A stretch of DNA of 14,951 bases from Proteobacteria bacterium UBA7420 (GTDB taxonomy: Bacteria > Pseudomonadota > Gammaproteobacteria > Magnimaribacterales > D2472), in the NCBI GenBank assembly GCA_002469975.1, contig DKMG01000040.1, positions 1-14,951 on the forward strand, read 5' to 3'. Shown here piece after piece: positions 1-7,783 of the stretch. The notes below the pieces were generated by a model that was given only the letters and a program-made list of their open reading frames with translations, made no database searches and was not told the origin of the DNA. A program made the position numbers and the translations under genes. Numbering within the stretch: the first letter of the stretch is position 1; every line of letters starts with the position of its first letter.

Positions 1-111
1 TGTTATAGGCCGGGAAAGCAGCATCATAAATAGTGTGATTAATTGAAACAACGCAGCAGCACACAATATTGCAATGCTTAACTTTTTTAATAAGACAAAA
101 TTAACGTTCAT
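1..111 (-). CDS. 5' end of unidentified protein with N-terminal membrane segment (partial)
   Basis: An ATG at 111 opens a minus-strand frame that stays open for 37 codons to the window edge. It reads MNVNFVLLKK, then a hydrophobic stretch of about 22 residues (roughly residues 11-32, with SIAILCAAALFQLITLFMML) and SRPIT. Two lysines before the hydrophobic run suggest a signal anchor or first transmembrane helix. It lies downstream of phoR on the same strand, 116 bp away, so it may belong to or follow the Pho regulon. A Pst transporter gene is one possibility from position alone, but nothing in these residues proves it. No strong Shine-Dalgarno sequence precedes the ATG. The frame is short and could be chance. 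Confidence 0.4.
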   Translation of the reverse strand, partial: MNVNFVLLKKLSIAILCAAALFQLITLFMMLLSRPIT

Positions 112-206
112 ATAAATTAGAAGACTATTATTTAGTGTAGCTTATTTTATAGCCCAGATTAAATGCACAGTAGAGCAAAAAGATAGCTTCTCTAATTCAA
201 GAGTAT

Positions 207-225
207 AAAAATTTTAGAACTAAAA
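207..225 (-). terminator. Weak AT-rich hairpin downstream of phoR
   Basis: Read on the minus strand just after the phoR stop, TTTTAG-TT-CTAAAA is followed immediately by a run of five Ts. The stem is almost all A/T and the loop is very tight (four bases if the terminal G-C pair stays open). It may be a weak intrinsic terminator; in a genome this AT-rich it could also be chance. Confidence 0.3.
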
Positions 226-227
226 TG

Positions 228-1991
228 CTATTTTATATTTCTAGGGATGGTAAACCAGAATTCAGACCCGCCCTCATCGTTGGAGACAACTCCAACATCA
301 CCTTGGAGGTTGTAGACTAAATTTTTTACTATGGCTAAACCAAGACCGCTGCCTTGTTGCATATTTGCTCTTGCGGAGGCTGTTCTAAAAAATCTTTTAA
401 ATACTAGCTCTTGATCTTCCTCTGCAATGCCTTCCCCTTGATCCGTGACAGAAATTCGAGCTAACTCACCTTGTTTGTGAGCTGCAATCTCAATCATGGA
501 ATCAGCAGGGCCATACTTGAAAGCATTGTCCAAAAGATTATTCAGCACTCTTTCAATTGCTGTGGCATCGCTATTAACAATAAGCTCGGATTGGGAGTTA
601 AATATGAGATTAATATTTTTTTTCTTGGCCTTATTTTTATAAGAAAGAATAATAGTTTCAATCACCTCATTCAAAACAAAATTTTTGTTAATTAGCTTTA
701 ATTCACCATACTCAATTCTTGAAAGATCAATCAATGAGGTGACCATTTCACTTAAGCGATCTGCGTTATGCAAAATAGCCTTTGAGAAGATTTTGGCATC
801 TTTTTTATCATCCAGGGCTCCGTTTAGAAGTGTCTCTGAGTTTGCCTTAATCACACTGACTGGAGTTCTTAGTTCGTGTGAGAGGTTTGAAATAAAATCT
901 CGTCTCATTGAATCCATTTGCCTCAACTGAGTGGTCTCATGCACCACCAAAATGAGCTCTTGAGTGGCCTTGGCTTTATTCATGTGTGCTAAAAGCCAAC
1001 GAGTATCGTCGTCCGGAGTTTCTAACTCAAACTCACTTTCAAACTGACCTTTTTTAACCGCTTTTTTAAACACCCTGCTCAAAGCTGGCACACCTAGATC
1101 ATGAATAGACTTTCGCAGCATCTCCTCTGTGCCGAGAATTTCGGTAATCTTATCATTGTGAAAGGTTATTACGCCGCTTTCATCCAACACCATGATGCCC
1201 TCGCCCAGGCCATCTAATACCAAGCCGAATTGATCTCTTTGCTGGGCAATCAATGAAATTTGAGTCTTAAGATTATCAGAGATGGTAGAGATATTCCTTG
1301 CCATAGATCCTATTTCATCAGACCGTTTTAATGGCAACAGCTGAGATCCTTTCTTTTTATGAGAGCCGTCAGTCATCACCGCAGTAACCCTTTCAAGGTC
1401 TGTCAGACTCTCGCGAATATAATTGCCCGCAAGAATGCTGGCTAAAATTGCGACAATCAAAGCCACAACCACGATTAGAGTAACGGAATTATCTAAAGAG
1501 GCAATTGAGCTATCAAGGTAGTCATTGGGAACAGAAATCCTGATTAGTCTTGCTTGATCCCCTGAATCATCTCGTAATGCAAAATAGAGCATGTCTTGTT
1601 GAGTCGTAGTGCTAAATCTTTTACTGGAACCAAAACCATTTTTAAAGGCTGCTATAACCTCAGGTCTGCCCCCGTGATTTTCAAGTAATGGCAGGTCTTC
1701 CACCCCTAACTCCGAATCTACGAGTACCTGCCCATCAAAGTCTATGATCGTTATCCTGGAGCGCGATGACTCAGAGAAACCATTAATACTAGTCTTGAGA
1801 GCATCTAAACTTAATTTTTGAGGAAATTGGTTATAAGATTGCTGGAGGATGCCTGCCTGTTTTGATAATTCATTTTCAATCTGGCGCTGTAGGCCCTCGG
1901 AAAGATCTCGCTCTGCAACAATAAAAGCAAGCGAAAGTCCGATAAATAGACACGATAAGATAATAAAAAAAATACGGGAACGGATACCCAT
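228..1991 (-). CDS. phoR: PhoR-type membrane sensor histidine kinase
   Basis: Sensor kinase that autophosphorylates on His and passes the phosphate to the adjacent PhoB-like regulator. The domains run in order: membrane helix 1 (about 5-26), periplasmic region (about 28-167), helix 2 (about 168-188), HAMP linker (about 189-245), PAS domain (about 252-350), HisKA with SNLSHELRTP and phospho-acceptor His372, then HATPase_c. The ATPase boxes are all present: N box NNLLDNAFKYG (484-494), G1 DQGEGI (517-522), F box FKRFF (531-535) and G2 GSGLGLA (547-553), so it should be active. At 587 aa it is much longer than E. coli PhoR (about 430 aa) because of the periplasmic domain, and so resembles the PhoR type that senses through an extracytoplasmic domain. 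It starts 6 nt after the phoB stop, implying co-transcription. The HK class is certain; the phosphate role rests on pairing with the OmpR/PhoB-family regulator and could be a different signal. Confidence 0.85.
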   Translation of the reverse strand: MGIRSRIFFIILSCLFIGLSLAFIVAERDLSEGLQRQIENELSKQAGILQQSYNQFPQKLSLDALKTSINGFSESSRSRITIIDFDGQVLVDSELGVEDLPLLENHGGRPEVIAAFKNGFGSSKRFSTTTQQDMLYFALRDDSGDQARLIRISVPNDYLDSSIASLDNSVTLIVVVALIVAILASILAGNYIRESLTDLERVTAVMTDGSHKKKGSQLLPLKRSDEIGSMARNISTISDNLKTQISLIAQQRDQFGLVLDGLGEGIMVLDESGVITFHNDKITEILGTEEMLRKSIHDLGVPALSRVFKKAVKKGQFESEFELETPDDDTRWLLAHMNKAKATQELILVVHETTQLRQMDSMRRDFISNLSHELRTPVSVIKANSETLLNGALDDKKDAKIFSKAILHNADRLSEMVTSLIDLSRIEYGELKLINKNFVLNEVIETIILSYKNKAKKKNINLIFNSQSELIVNSDATAIERVLNNLLDNAFKYGPADSMIEIAAHKQGELARISVTDQGEGIAEEDQELVFKRFFRTASARANMQQGSGLGLAIVKNLVYNLQGDVGVVSNDEGGSEFWFTIPRNIK

Positions 1992-1997
1992 AATTAT

Positions 1998-2690
1998 CTA
2001 TTCTGGGGTTTTAGAAAAACGATACCCAACACCTCGAATTGTTTGAATGTAATCACCAGCAGAGTCCAATTTTTCTCTTAATCTTTTGATGTGAGTGTCC
2101 ACAGTCCTGGTTGTAACCTCAGCGCTATATCCCCAAACTTCCTCAAGTAATTGATCTCGTGATTGAACCCTGCCTCGACGATCAATGAGGTGCTTTAAAA
2201 GTCGAAATTCTAAGGCTGTAAAGCTCACTTCCAAGTTATCAATAAACACTTGATGAGCCTCAAGGTTTAAGGTGAGGACACCAAAAGTAAATAGAGGTTC
2301 TTGAGGAGGTGAGTTTGATTCCAGTCTTTTTAAAATTGCTTTAATTCTTAAGATAAGCTCTCGCACACTAAAAGGCTTTGTCACATAATCATCGGCGCCC
2401 AGTTCAAAACCAACCACACGATCAACCTCATCAGCCTTGGCGGTTAAAAGAATAACGGGAAGATGTTTAGTCGCAGGGTCTGATTTGATATCTCGACATA
2501 AGGTTAACCCTGAGCCATCAGGCAGCATTAAATCCAGAATAACTATATCTGGATTATGTTCAACAATGGCTTGCTCCCCCTCTGCTATGGAAGCTGCTTG
2601 AAAAACCTCAAAAGATTCCTTAGAAAAATTATATTCAAGTGTTTTTCTTATATCCGGTTCATCTTCAATAATTAAAATACGTGAGGCCAT
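1998..2690 (-). CDS. phoB: PhoB-type response regulator (OmpR/PhoB family)
   Basis: DNA-binding response regulator, partner of the following kinase; in the PhoB family the phosphorylated form activates phosphate-starvation genes at Pho boxes. The receiver domain (about 1-120) has the acidic pocket E9/D10, phospho-acceptor Asp53 in ILDLMLPDGSG, Thr83 (LLTAK) and Lys105 (VTKPFS). The C-terminal winged helix (about 128-226) shows LTALEFRLLKHL and the recognition-helix region TTRTVDTHIKRLREKL, ending IRGVGYRF. The length (230 aa) is that of E. coli PhoB (229 aa). An in-frame TAA lies five codons upstream of the ATG, so no longer protein is possible. The start has only an A-rich leader and no good Shine-Dalgarno; an AGGAG lies about 22 nt upstream, too far to serve. 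The gene follows an acyl-CoA synthetase with 59 bp between, enough for its own promoter. Other OmpR-family regulators are possible, but the PhoB assignment fits sequence and length best. Confidence 0.88.
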   Translation of the reverse strand: MASRILIIEDEPDIRKTLEYNFSKESFEVFQAASIAEGEQAIVEHNPDIVILDLMLPDGSGLTLCRDIKSDPATKHLPVILLTAKADEVDRVVGFELGADDYVTKPFSVRELILRIKAILKRLESNSPPQEPLFTFGVLTLNLEAHQVFIDNLEVSFTALEFRLLKHLIDRRGRVQSRDQLLEEVWGYSAEVTTRTVDTHIKRLREKLDSAGDYIQTIRGVGYRFSKTPE

Positions 2691-2717
2691 AATATTTTTT
2701 AGTTAAGTATGGCTCCT

Positions 2718-2734
2718 TTATACAGTATTTACAG
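2718..2734 (-). promoter_or_regulatory. Candidate phoB promoter region with 9-nt direct repeat
   Basis: On the minus strand this reads CTGTAAATACTGTATAAA: two CTGTA units 9 nt apart, the second running into TATAAA, a possible -10 element. CTGT half-sites are reminiscent of the Pho box (CTGTCAT repeated every 11 nt), which would fit PhoB autoregulation, but the 9-nt spacing does not match and no clear -35 is visible. Speculative. Confidence 0.22.
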
Positions 2735-2749
2735 GCGAAGGTTGTGGCA

Positions 2750-4465
2750 TTAACTTAGATTTTGCTCAATTGATACAAATTCGTTACGTAAGACTTTTTT
2801 ATCAAATTTGCCAGAGGCTACTCTTGGTAAATCCAGAGAATCTATTTTTAACATGGATGGAATCTTGAAGGCTGCAATCTTATTATGAAGAAATTCTTGC
2901 AGCTCTATTTCAGTCAATTGAGATGATGGCTTAAGGCATATAGATGCGCACAAAGTTTCTCCAAGGCGCTCTTCTGGGATACCAAAGACAGCTACCTCTT
3001 GCACTGATGGGTGTTGGTATATTGCTGCTTCCACCTCTATGCATGCAATATTCTCTCCTCCACGAATCACCAAATCCTTGACTCGATCAACGATATATAC
3101 GAAACCCCCTTCAATGTATCCAAGGTCACCGGATTTAAACCAACCATCATCATTAAAGACCTCCTTGGTTGCTTCTTCGTTACCCCAGTAACCCACCATA
3201 TTTGCTGGACTTTTAATCACAATTTCTCCAACAGTTCCAGAGTCTTCTAGAAACTTCCAAGTCTCATCAATGATTGCCACGTCAGTTACGGGAGGTATAG
3301 CTCGGCCGCAACTGCCTGGATGCATTAAATAGTCCTTTCCCAAATTAAGAGTACCGGCAGCATTGGTTTCAGTTAGGCCGTAACCCAGAGATGGCTCTGC
3401 ATCTTTGAAACCATCCTTTAATTTTTGAACATGCTCAGGTGGTCTAGCAGCACCGCCACCGCTTAATTCCTTGAAGGTAGAAAGATCAAATTTATCCTTA
3501 TCTGGGTGCGTTAACAAATCCCAGGTTTGGGTTGGAACGCCTGTGATGGCACCAATTTTTTCATCTTGAATTAATTGCAGAGCAGCTCCTGGATCCCATT
3601 TAGACATCATGACCATCTTTCTTCCAGCAATAATACTCATTAAAAATCCTGAATGACTTCCTGTTACATGAAACAAGGGAACGCAATGCAAAATTGCTGA
3701 TTGGTTAACAGGCACATCAGATTGAGGAGGATCTAATTTTGCAGGCGTATCACCCTCCAATGCCTCAACCTCTCTTTTTAAGGTTGTGACCAAAGCCCAG
3801 CTAAATATTGTTGCTAGAATATTTCTATGTGTGGACAAGACACCTTTAGGAAAGCCTGTTGACCCCGAGGTATAAAAAATAGTTGCATGGTCATGAGTAT
3901 CTAAATCGACCGAAGGAAATGTTTGAGAGTGAGAGTTAATAAACTGATTAAACTCCATTGCATCAGAATCAGACTGAGGTCTCACTACAATCTTCTGGAC
4001 CTCGGGAAACTTCTCCAAACCTCTTAGGCGCTTTTCATCTGCAATCAACATTTTTGCCTGAGAGTTCTCAAGCCCATAACTGACCTCATCAGGAACCCAC
4101 CAAGAGTTCAAGAGAACGCAGACTGCGCCCATTGAGGTTAAAGCCATAAAAGAAATAATATACTCAGGGTTATTGGCCATACAAATTGCCACTCTATCGC
4201 CTTTTTGTATGCCTGATTGTTGGAATGCATTAGCCGCTTGGGCTACTTTCTTGTGAATGTCTTGAAATGTATATCTTTCTCCCTCAAAGACAATAAATTC
4301 CCAGTCAGGAAATAACAATCCAAATTCATAATATTTATCTAGTGTTTTAGGTGTATTGGTAAACTCTCGATATGTTACCCCAGACGAGTGTTCAGACTCT
4401 TCAAACGCAAAAATTTGATCGGGGGCGGTTAAAGCTGAAAGAACTTGGTTATAGATCTCTGACAT
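2750..4465 (-). CDS. AMP-dependent acyl-CoA synthetase (FadD-like, class I adenylate-forming)
   Basis: Activates a carboxylic acid to its acyl-CoA through an acyl-adenylate. All landmarks of the ANL superfamily are present: P-loop YTSGSTGFPKG (198-208), A5 motif YGLTET (362-367), A7 GWFKSGDLG (441-449), A8 hinge DRVKDLVIRGGENI (about 460-473) and C-terminal catalytic Lys553 in RVASGKFDKK. At 571 aa it is somewhat longer than typical 510-560 aa members, with about 50 extra residues before the usual N-terminal ligase domain. No signal peptide or membrane helix is seen, so it is cytoplasmic. The substrate cannot be read from sequence; a medium/long-chain or branched/cyclic acid is plausible given a second ligase and steroid-type enzymes in the divergent block. 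The ATG has no visible Shine-Dalgarno. It is divergent from the S8 autotransporter (40 bp apart) and lies upstream of phoB on the same strand. Confidence 0.88.
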   Translation of the reverse strand: MSEIYNQVLSALTAPDQIFAFEESEHSSGVTYREFTNTPKTLDKYYEFGLLFPDWEFIVFEGERYTFQDIHKKVAQAANAFQQSGIQKGDRVAICMANNPEYIISFMALTSMGAVCVLLNSWWVPDEVSYGLENSQAKMLIADEKRLRGLEKFPEVQKIVVRPQSDSDAMEFNQFINSHSQTFPSVDLDTHDHATIFYTSGSTGFPKGVLSTHRNILATIFSWALVTTLKREVEALEGDTPAKLDPPQSDVPVNQSAILHCVPLFHVTGSHSGFLMSIIAGRKMVMMSKWDPGAALQLIQDEKIGAITGVPTQTWDLLTHPDKDKFDLSTFKELSGGGAARPPEHVQKLKDGFKDAEPSLGYGLTETNAAGTLNLGKDYLMHPGSCGRAIPPVTDVAIIDETWKFLEDSGTVGEIVIKSPANMVGYWGNEEATKEVFNDDGWFKSGDLGYIEGGFVYIVDRVKDLVIRGGENIACIEVEAAIYQHPSVQEVAVFGIPEERLGETLCASICLKPSSQLTEIELQEFLHNKIAAFKIPSMLKIDSLDLPRVASGKFDKKVLRNEFVSIEQNLS

Positions 4466-4505
4466 AGTATTTTTTGTTGTATATTTGATAGAATCCTAAA
4501 CTATT
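4466..4505. promoter_or_regulatory. 40-bp divergent intergenic region
   Basis: This short AT-rich spacer separates two outward-facing genes and must hold, or lie next to, both promoters. Rightward, TAGAAT (4489-4494) is a fair -10 match; it would put transcription start about 5 nt before the autotransporter ATG, a nearly leaderless message, which fits the absence of a Shine-Dalgarno. A -35 is not convincing (AGTATT at 4466-4471). Leftward, TATACA-like sequence is present. Assignments are by eye only. Confidence 0.3.
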
Positions 4506-6992
4506 ATGAAACAAAACAAAACTCTCCTTTTCAGTTTATTTATACTCTTATCCTGTGGTGGCGGTGGCGGTGGTGGCGCACAAAACACTCCCACTATTTC
4601 TCAAACTCCAACTCCTCCAGCCCCTCCTGCTCTATCTTATGATGAGCTTAAAACTCAATATGAAGGTTACTATGAATATCAAAATCAGTGGGGTCTTGAT
4701 CTGGTCAATGCTTCATCTGCTTATGCTAGAGGTGCAACGGGTTTAGGTATTACAATTGGCATCACAGACTCAGGGCTAGATGATACGCACACTGAAATTA
4801 GCGCAGGAAGATTGTCTTCAGACAGTGATCTTGAGTACTCGAATTATAAACCCAACACTCGCCAGCAAAGACATGGAACTATGGTTGCCTCGGTTGCTGC
4901 AGGTAAGCAAGATCGGTCTGATACCTCTCCAATACATGGCGTAGCATTTGAAGCAAATGTATTGTTTATAGCCATTCAGCTTGCTGAGCCAGATCCAGAT
5001 TATGAGCCTGTAGACCTTGGGACTGATGATGGCTCTGGAACAGTCTCAGGAGCTCCTGATTTCACAGGCATTGATAACTTTTTTAGCCAATTATTTGAAA
5101 TTTACAATGACTATGATGTGGACATTGTAAATAATAGTTATGGCTATTCTGGAAATATCATTGATTACACCGAAGCTCAAGTAAGAAATGCATTTCCCAA
5201 TACTATTGCGGAAATGTCTCAAATGGGAACGCCTGATTCTGAGAAAACAATATACGTATGGGCGGCAGGTAATGCTGGTGGCTATGCAGATCAAGGTGTA
5301 GATTTCTCAAGCCCTGAGCTCTTTCCAGGCATGGCTCATTATATCTCTGAAATTCAAGGCCATTCCATAGCTGTGGTATCCGTAGATGAAAATGGCTCTA
5401 TCAGCTCTTTTTCTAGCAGGTGTGGTGTTGCTCAGGATTACTGTATCGCAGCTCCAGGTGGTAGAGTTACAGCGGCCTATCCCACCTCGAGCTCGGATAC
5501 TGGTATTTATATCGGGAATCCAAATGATGAAAGCTATAATTCTTGCATTCAAGACAATTCATGCTACGCAGTAACAAGCGGAACTTCGTTTGCTGCGCCT
5601 TTTATATCTGGTGGGCTTGCAGTAATAGCGCAATATTTTGAAGGTCAGCTGGGAAGCACAGAGATTGTAAACCGGCTATTTAGCACAGCAAATAAAAAAG
5701 GCGTTTATGCTGATAAAGCAATATATGGTCAAGGCCTCATGGATCTCGGAGCAGCAACCTCACCAGTGGGTCAAATGACAGCCATGTTAACTGAAACACT
5801 AACTGGGGCTATGACACCAGCTATGTTTACTAGCATGCAACTCACAAGCCCTTCTTTTGGAGATGCTGTCTCAAGGGGAGTGGTCAATCAAACCATTATC
5901 TTTTTTGATGAACTGGGCGCTCCGTTCAGAGGATCAGTTGAAAATATAACTTCAGACTACAGAAGTCAGTTAATAAATTTTAATAATTACGAAGACATGT
6001 ATCAATCTGTTAGTCATATCAATGATTCCGGTTATTCGGTATTAGAGATGAGCTCTTATAACAATCAAAACCATGCCAACGAATTAATCATGCCTAAGCA
6101 AGTCCTCAATGCATATGGTGATCACAATCAATTTTTCACATATATTAATATGGATAAAAATAACTTTATTAGTCATGGGCTCAATGGAAGTTGGGCCCTT
6201 GGTATTTTTGCAGACACAGATCTAAGGTATAAAACTACACTGAGATCAAAATTTTCTAATCCCTGGATGAATTTTAGCGCCTCTGGAACATCCTTCGGGT
6301 CGATTATTGCCAGTAAGCATGGTTTTGATTTAGCTGTGCTGATGTCGACTGGTAGAAGTAAGTTTAACTCAAATGAAGTATTTGGTGAGAGCGATACAAG
6401 CTCGATTGCCATGATTGAAGTTCAGCCAAAAAACTCTGTGCCTTCAATGCAGTTGGGATGGTTAAAGGAAAATGATTCAAGTTTAGGTTTGAATGGCTCA
6501 GGTGCTTTTAATTCGAGCAATGAAAAAGTTACTAGCTTTGTCGGGCTATCAAATTCTTATAACTGGATGGGTGGAAAATTTTTTACCTCGATGTATTTAG
6601 GTGTTACCCCAGGAGGATTAAATAATAGTGGCATGATCAGGTCTAGTTCCAACATCAAGTCATCTGCATTTGGTTTGGGTTTTCTTAAATCATCAATTTT
6701 TACAGCTAATGATGAGGTGATAATCTCTATTGATCAACCTTTAAGGGTTGAATCAGGCAGGATGAATTTAAGAGTGCCTGTATATAGAGATAAAGAGAGA
6801 AATGTTTTATTTAACTCGTTTGGATTTAGTCTTAGTCCAAGCGGGAGAGAGATTAACTCTTCGGTGCAATATCAATCCCGGTATAACCAAATTGGTTTTA
6901 GCTTGGCTGTCGGCTACAAATCAGAACCATATCATATGAAATCAATCAGAGACTATTGGTATACTTCTATTGGATTTTCGTTGAAAATCTAG
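4506..6992 (+). CDS. Subtilisin-like (S8) serine protease autotransporter lipoprotein
   Basis: Predicted outer-membrane/surface protease of the NalP/SphB1 type, which mature other secreted proteins. Order: lipoprotein signal peptide ending LLSC with lipidated Cys17, a run of seven Gly (18-24), a Pro/Thr-rich linker (about 25-42), the S8 catalytic domain (about 60-415), a linker, then a C-terminal beta-barrel-like domain (about 560-828). The catalytic triad is Asp88 (TDSGLDD), His123 (RHGTMVAS) and Ser361 (GTSFAAP), with oxyanion Asn256 (AAGNAGG). Four Cys (306, 313, 347, 353) could form two disulfides. The barrel keeps phrases I recall from other S8 autotransporters, QPLRVESG (744-751) and SPSGREI (777-783), and ends in alternating aromatic residues (YWYTSIGFSLKI). 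The Gly run is encoded by GGT/GGC triplets. No Shine-Dalgarno precedes the ATG. It heads the plus-strand block; the SDR start follows after 23 bp with no terminator. The protease call is very sure; the natural substrate is unknown. Confidence 0.9.
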   Translation: MKQNKTLLFSLFILLSCGGGGGGGAQNTPTISQTPTPPAPPALSYDELKTQYEGYYEYQNQWGLDLVNASSAYARGATGLGITIGITDSGLDDTHTEISAGRLSSDSDLEYSNYKPNTRQQRHGTMVASVAAGKQDRSDTSPIHGVAFEANVLFIAIQLAEPDPDYEPVDLGTDDGSGTVSGAPDFTGIDNFFSQLFEIYNDYDVDIVNNSYGYSGNIIDYTEAQVRNAFPNTIAEMSQMGTPDSEKTIYVWAAGNAGGYADQGVDFSSPELFPGMAHYISEIQGHSIAVVSVDENGSISSFSSRCGVAQDYCIAAPGGRVTAAYPTSSSDTGIYIGNPNDESYNSCIQDNSCYAVTSGTSFAAPFISGGLAVIAQYFEGQLGSTEIVNRLFSTANKKGVYADKAIYGQGLMDLGAATSPVGQMTAMLTETLTGAMTPAMFTSMQLTSPSFGDAVSRGVVNQTIIFFDELGAPFRGSVENITSDYRSQLINFNNYEDMYQSVSHINDSGYSVLEMSSYNNQNHANELIMPKQVLNAYGDHNQFFTYINMDKNNFISHGLNGSWALGIFADTDLRYKTTLRSKFSNPWMNFSASGTSFGSIIASKHGFDLAVLMSTGRSKFNSNEVFGESDTSSIAMIEVQPKNSVPSMQLGWLKENDSSLGLNGSGAFNSSNEKVTSFVGLSNSYNWMGGKFFTSMYLGVTPGGLNNSGMIRSSSNIKSSAFGLGFLKSSIFTANDEVIISIDQPLRVESGRMNLRVPVYRDKERNVLFNSFGFSLSPSGREINSSVQYQSRYNQIGFSLAVGYKSEPYHMKSIRDYWYTSIGFSLKI

Positions 6993-7004
6993 ATAGCTTA
7001 CTTT

Positions 7005-7010
7005 GGGGGA
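7005..7010 (+). promoter_or_regulatory. Ribosome binding site selecting the GTG start at 7016
   Basis: GGGGGA lies 5 nt before GTG at 7016. It supports that start over the upstream in-frame ATG at 6956, which would overlap the autotransporter by 37 nt and add 20 residues before the conserved SDR N-terminus. Confidence 0.6.
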
Positions 7011-7015
7011 ACTAC

Positions 7016-7783
7016 GTGAGTTTAATATTTAAAGATGAGGTGATATACATTACTGGTGCAAGTGCAGGAATAGGATTTGCCACCGCAAAACTATGCATGG
7101 AACAAGGTGCCACCGTAGTCATTACTGGAAGAAATAAAGAGAATTTAAAGCAAGCTGAAACTGAGCTTCAAAAAATTTCTTCCAATGTCGTTGCTCACAA
7201 TGTAGATGTTAGTGATGAGTCAGCAATTCTTGAATCACTAAATGAAGTACATAGACTGTGCGGCAAGATTGACGGGCTGGTTAATAATGCACCGTCTATT
7301 CATACAGGTAGAATTGTGGATCTAAGCCTATCAGCATGGAAGACAAATTTTAAAGCCAATCTAGATGCCGTCTTTTTAACAACCAAAACGGTATTGCCGT
7401 GGATGATGGCAGCCAAAAAAGGATCAATAGTTAATATCGCCTCGGTTGTTGGTCTAAAGGGTGTTGCATATATGTCTGCCTATGGAGCAGCAAAAGCTGG
7501 CTTAATAAACTTTTCCAGAGCTGCTGCGGTTGAGGCAGCGCCCCACATTAGAGTGAATTGCCTAATACCTGGTGCTGTTCTGACTCCCGCAACAGAAAGA
7601 GCCATTCCAGATGAAGCTATGATGAGCGCAACAATTAACTCTATTCCACTCAAAAGAATTGCAGAGCCAATTGAGCTAGCGAAACCCATTGCTTTTCTCT
7701 TGAGCTCTGATGCTTCTTTTATAACAGGTGCTAGTCTCGTGGTTGATGGCGGCAAAACTGCTGATCTAAATGCTGGAAACTGA
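7016..7783 (+). CDS. Short-chain dehydrogenase/reductase (classical SDR), first copy
   Basis: NAD(P)-dependent alcohol/ketone oxidoreductase of the classical SDR family. From the GTG start (255 aa, typical length 250) it has the cofactor motif TGASAGIG (13-20), Asn115, Ser143 (NIASVVG) and the catalytic pair Tyr156/Lys160 (YGAAK). The C-terminus has the usual SFITGASLVVDGG. The end of beta-strand 2 is TGRNKENL with Arg39 and no Asp, which in this family favours NADPH. The structural NNAG motif is changed to NNAPS (90-94), with Pro where Gly is usual. Relatives include 3-ketoacyl reductases, 7alpha-hydroxysteroid dehydrogenases and glucose dehydrogenases, so the substrate is open. Its 3' end overlaps the flavoprotein gene by 14 nt, showing tight coupling; with that neighbour, oxidation or reduction of a hydroxyl/keto group on the same ring substrate is likely. 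Confidence 0.88.
   Translation: MSLIFKDEVIYITGASAGIGFATAKLCMEQGATVVITGRNKENLKQAETELQKISSNVVAHNVDVSDESAILESLNEVHRLCGKIDGLVNNAPSIHTGRIVDLSLSAWKTNFKANLDAVFLTTKTVLPWMMAAKKGSIVNIASVVGLKGVAYMSAYGAAKAGLINFSRAAAVEAAPHIRVNCLIPGAVLTPATERAIPDEAMMSATINSIPLKRIAEPIELAKPIAFLLSSDASFITGASLVVDGGKTADLNAGN

Noticed and set aside
135..175. Pho box upstream of the left-edge gene
   Set aside because: The minus strand has CTGTGC and CTGGGC, but 13 nt apart rather than 11 and with mismatches in both half-sites; not supportable.
6956..7015. Upstream ATG extension of the first SDR
   Set aside because: It would overlap the autotransporter 3' end by 37 nt and add 20 residues not seen in SDRs; the GTG at 7016 has a GGGGGA ribosome site and gives a standard N-terminus.
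7480..7755. 91-codon minus-strand frame inside the first SDR
   Set aside because: Antisense to the conserved YxxxK and C-terminal SDR region; explained by codon composition.
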